DNA from: Marinobacter sp. MDS2
Lineage (GTDB): Bacteria; Pseudomonadota; Gammaproteobacteria; Pseudomonadales; Oleiphilaceae
Assembly (NCBI RefSeq): GCF_030718085.1
Contig: NZ_JAVAJF010000003.1
Coordinates: 124,001-188,000 of the forward strand
DNA length: 64,000 nucleotides
Direction: 5' to 3'
A model generated the notes under the pieces. It was given only the letters and a program-made list of their open reading frames with translations. It was not told the DNA's origin and made no database searches. How positions within the stretch are numbered: the first letter of the stretch is position 1; every line of letters starts with the position of its first letter. Made by a program: the position numbers and the translations under genes. Of the stretch, positions 57,188 through 64,000 are shown one piece after another.

Positions 57188-59101
57188 ATGGCATTTAATA
57201 CAGGATTAAGTGGTCTGCGGGCCGCATCGGTGGATCTGGATGTAACCGGCAACAACATTGCTAACGCCAGTACCGTCGGTTTTAAAGGCAGTAAGGTGCA
57301 GTTCGGTGATCTGTACGCCAACGGATTTTTAAGTGGTGGCACCAACCCGATTGGTGACGGTGTTCGGGTGCAGGATGTGAAGCAGTCGTTCGGTCAGGGC
57401 AACATTAGTTTCACCGATAGTGGGCTGGACATGGCCATCAGCGGCGATGGCTTCTTCATTCTGAGTAATAATGGTGAAACCCGTTTCTCCCGCGCTGGTC
57501 AGTTCGGGATTGATAAAGACGGATTCGTGGTGAATAACCAGAACATGAAGGTGCAGGGTTACACGGCGGATGATGACGGGAATTTGTCTGGTGTGCGTGG
57601 CGATCTCGCTATTGAGACTGGAAACCTTGCGCCGCGTAGAACTACGAATCTGGTTACGGATTTGAATTTGGATTCGCGGCAGCCGGTGTTGGAGCAGCGA
57701 ATTCGCAATATAGCTCCTATTAATGTTGCCTCATTGAGAGGTTCGGAATTTACGTTCAACTATAACGACGGCACTGGCAATTACCAGGTTTCCCCCATAG
57801 GAGCGAACGCATCCGCTGCAGAGGCGGCCAGTTCAATTAATGCCGCTCCGGGTGTGACGGCGACGGCGAGCACGTCGGCGACGTTAACCGCGTTGAGCGA
57901 TTCAGATGTCAGCAATGCTGCGAATTTTCGCATGGAAATTAAGATTGGCGGGTCCGCGCCAATCGCTCTTGACCTGCAAAACGTAGCTACCTTAGAAGAT
58001 GTCGCTGCGGCTATTAATAATAGCAGTCAGAGTTCAGTCTCGGCGTCGGTCATCGATCATGATGATGATCCTAATACCGACCCAGTATTGAGGATTGTTC
58101 AGGATAGCGGAGAGCTCTTGGAGGTGGCTTATGGCGATGCTCCCAACGGAACGCCATTGGCGAACAATCAAGCCTATGACGGAGAATTGGTCGTAACCAC
58201 TGACCGTAGCGTGGATGGGGTCACAACCGATTCCGGCAGTACTTCGTTCGAGGTTGCCTTTAACGCAACTGACTTTACCGAGATAAATGCCTTCAACCCC
58301 ATAGACCAGCGCACCTATAACCACGCCACTTCAACAAAGATCTATGACAGCCTGGGCAACACTCACGAAATGACCCAGTTTTTCGTGAAAGAGCCATCGC
58401 CAAATGGCGGTGTGGGCCAAAGTCAGTGGTCTATTTATATTGAGATTGATGGAGAGATGGTTGCAGGTACGGACCAGCAGCCATACACCGCTCTGTTCAA
58501 CCAGGACGGTCAGCTGGAGTCCATTAACGGCGATGTGAATGGCGAAATTATTATCGCTGACTGGGTGCCGAAAGATCCGAACGGTGCCCCGAATGGTGCT
58601 GATGGTCCACCAGCGAATCCTTCAAGTGTGGTGAGCCCGATTCCGCTGCCCGCTGACAGCTCCGCCTTTGTTCTGGATCTTGGCAGAGCTACGCAGTATG
58701 GCGCCACATTTGGTGTGAACAATCAGCAGCAAAACGGTTATACGACAGGCCGGCTTTCGGGGTTGGATGTTTCTGGAGAGGGGGTGATCTTTGCTCGCTA
58801 TACCAACGGTCAATCGAAAGCTCTGGGGCAGGTCGCGCTTGCATCCTTCAATAACACGAACGGTTTATCTCCGGTAGGCGATACCACCTGGGTTGAGTCC
58901 TTCGAATCCGGCCAGCCGGTCATCGGCGCTCCGGATACCGGAACTCTGGGCTCGATCAAGGCAAGTTCGGTAGAAGAGTCCAACGTTGATCTTTCGGCAG
59001 AGCTCGTCAACCTGATCATTGCCCAGCGCAACTATCAGGCAAACGCCAAGACTATTGAAACCTCGGATGCGGTCACCCAGACCATCATCAACCTCCGCTA
59101 A
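57188..59101 (+). CDS. flgE: Flagellar hook protein FlgE
   Basis: Major hook subunit of 637 aa. It begins AFNTGLSGLRAASVDLDVTGNNIANASTVGFKGSK and ends VNLIIAQRNYQANAKTIETSDAVTQ, the terminal helices of the hook fold. It is longer than the roughly 400 aa of enteric FlgE; the extra length lies in a variable, aspartate/serine-rich central region (about 190-420) likely exposed on the hook surface. AGGAGG precedes the ATG. Confidence 0.97.
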   Translation: MAFNTGLSGLRAASVDLDVTGNNIANASTVGFKGSKVQFGDLYANGFLSGGTNPIGDGVRVQDVKQSFGQGNISFTDSGLDMAISGDGFFILSNNGETRFSRAGQFGIDKDGFVVNNQNMKVQGYTADDDGNLSGVRGDLAIETGNLAPRRTTNLVTDLNLDSRQPVLEQRIRNIAPINVASLRGSEFTFNYNDGTGNYQVSPIGANASAAEAASSINAAPGVTATASTSATLTALSDSDVSNAANFRMEIKIGGSAPIALDLQNVATLEDVAAAINNSSQSSVSASVIDHDDDPNTDPVLRIVQDSGELLEVAYGDAPNGTPLANNQAYDGELVVTTDRSVDGVTTDSGSTSFEVAFNATDFTEINAFNPIDQRTYNHATSTKIYDSLGNTHEMTQFFVKEPSPNGGVGQSQWSIYIEIDGEMVAGTDQQPYTALFNQDGQLESINGDVNGEIIIADWVPKDPNGAPNGADGPPANPSSVVSPIPLPADSSAFVLDLGRATQYGATFGVNNQQQNGYTTGRLSGLDVSGEGVIFARYTNGQSKALGQVALASFNNTNGLSPVGDTTWVESFESGQPVIGAPDTGTLGSIKASSVEESNVDLSAELVNLIIAQRNYQANAKTIETSDAVTQTIINLR

Positions 59102-59174
59102 TCCTTCCATGTAAACATGGCATGACTCCTGCAGGAAGACTGGAAACAGTCAAAATTCCGGCAGGAGTTTGCCC

Positions 59175-59927
59175 ATGGACAAAGCCCTCTACATTGGAAT
59201 GTCTGGCGCTAAGCAGAACATGCTGGCCCAGCGTGCCCACGCCAACAACCTCGCCAACGTGAACACCACGGGGTTCAAGAAGGATTTTGCTCAGGCCCGC
59301 AGCATGCCGGTGTTTGGTGAGCATCATCCCACCCGCGCCTATGCCATGACGGAGCGCCCGGGTACTGATCTATCCGCTGGCGCTTTAATGGATACCGGCC
59401 GAAAACTCGACGTTGCGGTTGAAGGCGACGGTTGGCTGGCGGTTCAGAACAATCAAGGCGAAGAGGTGTTCACTCGCAGTGGCAGCTTGCAGGTCGATGT
59501 GAACGGCTTGGTTCGCATGCCCAGTGGCGAGTTGGTGTTAGGTAACGGTGGCCCGGTTGCTTTGCCGCCGTTCGACGACCTGTTGATCGGGGCTGACGGC
59601 ACCGTATCTGTTGTGCCAGTGGGTGGTCCGCCGGATCAGCTGGTGGAAGTTGATCGCCTGAAGTTGGTGAACCCGCCGGCAGATGCTTTAGAAAAAGGTT
59701 TGGATGGATTTATCCGTCGAAAGCCGGATCAGGCTATTGGCGGGGTTGAGCCTGCCGACGCAAACATGCGCATGGCCACCGGATTTTTGGAAAGTTCCAA
59801 CGTCAATGCCGTGGAAGAGATGATCTCCAACTTGCAGTTATCTCGCCAATACGAGATGCAAGTGAAGGTTATGTCCACCGCTAACGAGAATTCCGAGGCA
59901 ACGGCACGGCTGTTGCAGAACCTCTGA
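59175..59927 (+). CDS. flgF: Flagellar distal rod protein FlgF
   Basis: Distal rod subunit of 250 aa. N-terminal LYIGMSGAKQNMLAQRAHANNLANVNTTGFKKDF and C-terminal ESSNVNAVEEMISNLQLSRQYEMQVKVM are the rod/hook terminal helices. AGGAG upstream places the start at ATG 59175 rather than the TTG at 59169. Confidence 0.97.
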   Translation: MDKALYIGMSGAKQNMLAQRAHANNLANVNTTGFKKDFAQARSMPVFGEHHPTRAYAMTERPGTDLSAGALMDTGRKLDVAVEGDGWLAVQNNQGEEVFTRSGSLQVDVNGLVRMPSGELVLGNGGPVALPPFDDLLIGADGTVSVVPVGGPPDQLVEVDRLKLVNPPADALEKGLDGFIRRKPDQAIGGVEPADANMRMATGFLESSNVNAVEEMISNLQLSRQYEMQVKVMSTANENSEATARLLQNL

Positions 59928-60010
59928 TAACGCTGAATTAAGCATCACCGGCCGGCACTAAGCGGCAAACAATGGCCGCTTCGGCAGCCGGCAAGGTAAG
60001 GAGTAGAAAC

Positions 60011-60799
60011 ATGCATCCAGCACTATGGGTCAGTAAAACCGGGTTAAGCGCGCAGGACACCAACCTGTCGACCATTTCCAACAACCTGGCGAACGTGAAC
60101 ACCACCGGTTTCAAGCGGGACCGGGCGGTGTTTCAGGATCTGCTGTATCAGATCAATCGCCAACCCGGCGGTATGAGTACCGAGAACACCGAGCTTCCGT
60201 CCGGCCTGCAGCTGGGTACCGGTGTGCGAGTGGTTGGTACGGCAAAACAGTTCAGTCAAGGTAATCTGCAGATTACCGAGCAACCACTGGATATGGCGGT
60301 AAACGGCCGCGGTTTCTTTCAGATCGCCATGCCTGACGGCCAAATTGCCTACACCCGGGATGGCCAGTTCCAATTGAATTCCGATGGTGATGTGGTCACC
60401 CCGGACGGCTACCCGCTGGAGCCAAACATCAACGTGCCGGAAGACACCACCAATGTAACCATCGGTCGTGATGGCACAGTTACTGCGGTCACGAATGATC
60501 AAGCGGCACCGGTCAATCTCGGCCAAATTACGCTGGTGAACTTTATAAACCCGCAGGGTTTGCAGGCGATTGGTAACAACCTGTTTAAGGAAACCAATGC
60601 CAGTGGCGATCCTCAGGAAGGGGAGCCGGGTTTGGCGGGAATTGGCACCATCGAGCAGGGCACCGTTGAGTCCTCCAACGTGGAAGTGGTGGAAGAGTTG
60701 GTCAACATGATCACCACCCAGCGGGCTTACGAGATGAACTCCAAGGTGGTTTCCACCACAGACCAAATGCTTCAGTTCATTACCAACAATATTGGGTAA
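60011..60799 (+). CDS. flgG: Flagellar distal rod protein FlgG
   Basis: Distal rod subunit of 262 aa, begins HPALWVSKTGLSAQDTNLSTISNNLANVNTTGFKRDR and ends VVEELVNMITTQRAYEMNSKVVSTTDQMLQFITNNIG. AAGGAG upstream supports the ATG at 60011; the open frame back to 59972 has no ribosome site. Confidence 0.97.
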   Translation: MHPALWVSKTGLSAQDTNLSTISNNLANVNTTGFKRDRAVFQDLLYQINRQPGGMSTENTELPSGLQLGTGVRVVGTAKQFSQGNLQITEQPLDMAVNGRGFFQIAMPDGQIAYTRDGQFQLNSDGDVVTPDGYPLEPNINVPEDTTNVTIGRDGTVTAVTNDQAAPVNLGQITLVNFINPQGLQAIGNNLFKETNASGDPQEGEPGLAGIGTIEQGTVESSNVEVVEELVNMITTQRAYEMNSKVVSTTDQMLQFITNNIG

Positions 60800-60802
60800 G
60801 TT

Positions 60803-61504
60803 ATGAAACGCATACATCAAACCTGGACAGCAAAGCGCGTGGCCACACTGGTATTGGTGGGAGGCCTGATGATTCTACAGGGCTGCACAGCCATGTCCCG
60901 TCCTCGTGCAGTGCCGGATGATCCGGCCTATGCGCCGGTGCGTGCCCAGGCGATGATGCAGCGTGACCCGGACTCCGGTTCTATCTATCAGGTGTCCCGC
61001 AACTACAACATATACGGGGATACCAAAGCCCTGAACGTTGGAGATGTGCTGACGGTGTTATTGGAAGAGTCCACTCGCGCCAGCAAGAACGCTGAAACCA
61101 CCATCACCAAAGATCAGGAACTGAGTCTTCCCGAGCCCAATATCTTCGGAAAGAACAACATTGGCCTGAATGCCTCGGCCAATCTTGAACGGGATTTCCA
61201 AGGCGCCGCCGAGGCGGACCAAAGCAACAGCCTGGCCGGAAGCATCACCGTGACGGTAACGGAAGTATTGCCGAACGGCGTACTGCGCATCCGTGGCGAG
61301 AAGTGGCTTTCTCTTACCAATGGCGATGAGTACATCCGCCTCACCGGTATGGTGCGCCCGCAGGATATTGCGCCCGATAACACCGTAGCCTCAAACCGAA
61401 TCGCAGATGCTCGCTTTGCGTATGGCGGTACGGGCGACTTTGACCAAGCCAATCAAATGGGCTGGCTGGCCCGCTTCTTTAACAGTGAGTGGTGGCCGTT
61501 ATGA
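60803..61504 (+). CDS. flgH: Flagellar L-ring protein FlgH
   Basis: Outer-membrane lipoprotein of 233 aa forming the L ring. Lipobox in [10 protein letters not shown], then [22 protein letters not shown] and the C-terminal FFNSEWWPL. It starts 3 nt after flgG and overlaps flgI by 4 nt. Confidence 0.97.
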   Translation: MKRIHQTWTAKRVATLVLVGGLMILQGCTAMSRPRAVPDDPAYAPVRAQAMMQRDPDSGSIYQVSRNYNIYGDTKALNVGDVLTVLLEESTRASKNAETTITKDQELSLPEPNIFGKNNIGLNASANLERDFQGAAEADQSNSLAGSITVTVTEVLPNGVLRIRGEKWLSLTNGDEYIRLTGMVRPQDIAPDNTVASNRIADARFAYGGTGDFDQANQMGWLARFFNSEWWPL

Positions 61505-62595
61505 TTCGCAAACTTTGTGTGGTCTTTACGATGTTGGCGGTTATGGCATCGCCCGTAGCGGCAGACCGGCTGAAAGACCTGGCGAAAGTTAAAGGGGTTC
61601 GAAACAACCAGCTGATTGGTTATGGCTTGGTGGTAGGGCTCAGCGGTACCGGCGATAAAGCGCCGTTTACCAACCAGACCTTCCGGAACATGATGAACCA
61701 GTTCGGCATCACCCTTCCGGACGGTGTTAACCCGAAGCTTGCAAACGTTGCGGCGGTCACAGTGAGCGCCACACTGCCGGCCTTCGCCAAGTCCGGTCAG
61801 GAATTGGATATTACCGTTTCGTCGATTGGTAACGCTGACAGCCTGCGCGGTGGCACCTTGTTAATGACCCCGCTCAAAGGTGCAGATGGTCAGGTATATG
61901 CCATGGCTCAAGGCAGCTTGGTGGTGGGCGGTTTTGGGGCTCAGGGGCAAGACGGTTCGCGGATTACCGTGAACGTGCCGAGCGTGGGGCGAATTCCTAA
62001 CGGCGCAACCATTGAGCGGGAAGTCGCTTCCCCCTTCAACCGTGGCGATACCATTACCTTTAACCTGTTGCGCGCGGACTTTACCACGGCTCGACGAGTG
62101 GTTGAGGCCATCAACAGCCACTTAGGGCCAGACATGGCCTATGCCCACGATCCGACATCGATTTCGGTCAGGGCGCCCAGGGATCCGTCCCAGCGAGTGA
62201 GCTTTTTGTCGATCGTCGAAAACATTGAAGTAGATCCGGCGGAAGAGTCTGCCAAGGTGGTGATCAACAGCCGTACCGGCACCATTGTGGTGGGTCAGAA
62301 CGTGAAAGTGAGTCCGGCGGCTATCACCCACGGCAACCTGACGGTCACGATTCAGGAAAACCCTGAGGTGGTTCAGCCTAACCCGTTTGCGGGCGGCGAT
62401 ACCGAAGTGCAGGCCAACACTCAAATTGCGATCACTGAAGATCCGGCCCGAATGTTCCAGTTTGGCCCGGCAACCACGCTTAATGAAATCGTGCAGGCGG
62501 TCAATCAGGTGGGGGCAGCGCCCGGTGATGTGATGGCTGTACTGGAAGCTCTCAAACAGGCTGGCGCGTTGCGAGCCGAGTTGATTGTGATCTAG
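61501..62595 (+). CDS. flgI: Flagellar P-ring protein FlgI
   Basis: Periplasmic P-ring subunit of 364 aa with a signal peptide (about 1-21, ASPVAA-DR). [28 protein letters not shown] and RNMMNQFGI are diagnostic. The ATG at 61501 overlaps the flgH stop (ATGA); the open frame from 61489 is not used. Confidence 0.97.
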   Translation: MIRKLCVVFTMLAVMASPVAADRLKDLAKVKGVRNNQLIGYGLVVGLSGTGDKAPFTNQTFRNMMNQFGITLPDGVNPKLANVAAVTVSATLPAFAKSGQELDITVSSIGNADSLRGGTLLMTPLKGADGQVYAMAQGSLVVGGFGAQGQDGSRITVNVPSVGRIPNGATIEREVASPFNRGDTITFNLLRADFTTARRVVEAINSHLGPDMAYAHDPTSISVRAPRDPSQRVSFLSIVENIEVDPAEESAKVVINSRTGTIVVGQNVKVSPAAITHGNLTVTIQENPEVVQPNPFAGGDTEVQANTQIAITEDPARMFQFGPATTLNEIVQAVNQVGAAPGDVMAVLEALKQAGALRAELIVI

Positions 62596-62603
62596 GGGTA
62601 ACC

Positions 62604-63596
62604 ATGCAGGATCATCGCGTTCAACAAGCTCAGGTATACACCGACTTCAGTGGCCTTAACGCACTGAAAACCCAGGCGCGCAGCGATAAAAAGGCAGCGC
62701 TCGAAGAGGTGGCTAAACAGTTTGAAAGCCTGTTCCTGTCGGAAATGCTGAAGTCCATGCGTAAAGCCGGTGAAGTATTTGCTGAAGGCAATTACCTGAA
62801 CAGCAATGAGAGCGAATTCTATCGGGATATGTTTGATAGCCAGATCAGTCTGAGCATGGCCAGCGGGTCCGGGACCGGCTTGGCGGACGCTTTGGTTCGG
62901 CAGCTGGGCGAGAGCATTCCCGGCGTTGCATCGAACGGCGAAAAACTGGCGGGCCACAAGGCGACGCTGGCGGATTACGACCGTACCTTGCCTGCTATTT
63001 CTCCGGCCTTGCCAGAACGGATGAAAGCGGTAGAAGAAGTGGCGCAGTCTTTGCCCGGTGGTGTTGCCAAATCGACTCCTAATACTCAATTGCCTGCCAC
63101 CTTTGAAAGTCCCGAGCATTTTGTCAGCGAGTTGATGCCATTTGCGCAGCGCATTGGCCGAGAGAGTGGCATTGACCCTCGCTTGATGGTTGCTCAAGCA
63201 GCGCTGGAAACAGGGTGGGGTAAGCACATGATTGAAGGTGATGGTGATGAGCCGAGCTTCAACCTGTTTGGCATCAAGGCTGACAGCCGTTGGAATGGAG
63301 ATGCCGTCACCATTACAACCACCGAGTTTCGTGGTGGGGTTGCCATGAAAGAGCGCGCGGATTTCCGGGCTTATCCGGATTACGAAGCCAGTTTCCGTGA
63401 CTATGTAGCGTTTTTGCAAAGCAACCCTCGATATAAAGATGTGCTTTCTTCAGCAGGCGAGCCTGAAGTATTCGCAGAGAAACTGCAGCAAGCTGGATAC
63501 GCCACCGATCCGGAATACGGCTCCAAAATTCGCCGGATAATGAATCGTGCTTCCCTGATGACGTTGTCTATGGGCAACGGCGGGGTAAAGGAGTAA
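62604..63596 (+). CDS. flgJ: Flagellar rod assembly protein / muramidase FlgJ
   Basis: Rod-cap and peptidoglycan hydrolase of 330 aa. The N-terminal half (KKAALEEVAKQFESLFLSEMLKSMRKAG) is the rod-cap domain. The C-terminal half is a glucosaminidase (GH73) with catalytic glutamate in VAQAALETGWGKHMI and the FNLFGIKAD loop, opening the cell wall for the rod. Starts 8 nt after flgI. Confidence 0.97.
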   Translation: MQDHRVQQAQVYTDFSGLNALKTQARSDKKAALEEVAKQFESLFLSEMLKSMRKAGEVFAEGNYLNSNESEFYRDMFDSQISLSMASGSGTGLADALVRQLGESIPGVASNGEKLAGHKATLADYDRTLPAISPALPERMKAVEEVAQSLPGGVAKSTPNTQLPATFESPEHFVSELMPFAQRIGRESGIDPRLMVAQAALETGWGKHMIEGDGDEPSFNLFGIKADSRWNGDAVTITTTEFRGGVAMKERADFRAYPDYEASFRDYVAFLQSNPRYKDVLSSAGEPEVFAEKLQQAGYATDPEYGSKIRRIMNRASLMTLSMGNGGVKE

Positions 63597-63602
63597 CAGG
63601 TC

Positions 63603-64000
63603 ATGGCAGGATTAATCGGGATAGGCTTGTCGGGTGTGCTCAGTCACCAGAGTGCGCTCAATACCACGGCCAATAACATTACCAACGCGAATACGCCGGG
63701 TTATAGCCGCCAGGAAGTTCAGTTTGCCACGCAGGAAGGCAACCGCACCGGAGCTGGTACGGTGGGCACGGGTGTCTCGATCGAAAACATCCGCCGTTTG
63801 GCAAACGAATACCTCACGCAGCAGTTGCGCGAAGACAGCACGTTGTTTGGGGAGCAGAACGCCCTTAATGCCGAGCTTACCCAGCTGGACAACCTGCTTG
63901 GCGGTGAAAGCACCGGACTGAGTAATGCGCTGAACAACTTCTTTGCCTCCCTGCAAAATGCCGCTGAAGATCCCACGTCGCTGCCACAGCGCCAGTTGGT
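63603..64000 (+). CDS. flgK: Flagellar hook-filament junction protein FlgK (5' part; runs off the right edge)
   Basis: The visible 132 residues begin AGLIGIGLSGVLSHQSALNTTANNITNANTPGYSRQEV, the FlgK/HAP1 N-terminus, and continue IRRLANEYLTQQLRE, GEQNALNAELTQLDNLLG and LSNALNNFFASLQNAAEDPTS, all as expected. The ATG at 63603 lies 6 nt after the flgJ stop with AGG upstream. Remainder outside the window. Confidence 0.97.
   Translation, partial: MAGLIGIGLSGVLSHQSALNTTANNITNANTPGYSRQEVQFATQEGNRTGAGTVGTGVSIENIRRLANEYLTQQLREDSTLFGEQNALNAELTQLDNLLGGESTGLSNALNNFFASLQNAAEDPTSLPQRQL

Overview
The window looks like a chromosomal segment of a free-living, polarly flagellated marine gammaproteobacterium, most likely Marinobacter or a close relative. 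This rests on gene content: a class II ribonucleotide reductase split into NrdJa and NrdJb as in Pseudomonas, fused RlmKL, the tesA-ybbA-ybbP cluster, a MASE2-type class III adenylate cyclase, fatty-acid and alcohol metabolism genes, and a flagellar rod/hook operon behind a sigma-54 promoter. The species is inference; I could not run a search. No prophage, transposase, CRISPR array or rRNA operon was seen.

Layout. 1-8.6 kb: the 5' part of an aspartate aminotransferase gene, uvrB, a divergent pair (GNAT-peptidase C39 fusion and RLAN/RimK-type ATP-grasp), a CDF metal exporter, pyrD with DnaA-box-like sites upstream, and rmf. 8.9-19.1 kb: rlmKL, an outer-membrane protein, a degenerate DnaQ-like protein, apeB, tRNA-Asn, a YheT-type hydrolase, and tesA divergent from ybbA-ybbP. 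19.1-25.1 kb: a solute-binding protein, an iron alcohol dehydrogenase coupled to an SCP2-like protein, a BepA-type lipoprotein protease, a DUF599 membrane protein and two coupled hotdog thioesterases. 25.1-38 kb: htpG, a DUF2835 protein, a 30-codon ORF, katG, dusC, class I fructose-bisphosphate aldolase, a PF10118 di-iron protein, ogt, and nrdJa-nrdJb under a pair of NrdR-box-like sites. 38-50.3 kb: a FilA-like secreted protein, a TrpX-type ABC importer, an acyl-CoA synthetase, an iron importer (binding protein plus permease, no ATPase nearby), a PilZ protein, a lipoprotein, a degenerate HD-GYP protein and a second lipoprotein. 50.5-64 kb: YadGH-type ABC exporter, queF, a CyaB-type adenylate cyclase, a nitroreductase, then flgBCDEFGHIJ and the start of flgK.

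The most unusual signal is a family of four dispersed structured elements (11.1, 15.1, 25.2 and 25.4 kb). Each has a related core of 53-54 nt enclosed by a long, nearly perfect inverted repeat of 21-29 nt, and the arm sequence is different in every copy. The cores contain smaller hairpins, one of which shows compensatory changes. All four lie at gene 3' ends, two of them exactly between convergent genes. I know of no named family that fits, and they are my main candidate for an undescribed system.

Several starts were moved inside the longest open frames, using Shine-Dalgarno placement and the expected N-terminus of each family. Three genes appear to use TTG and several GTG.
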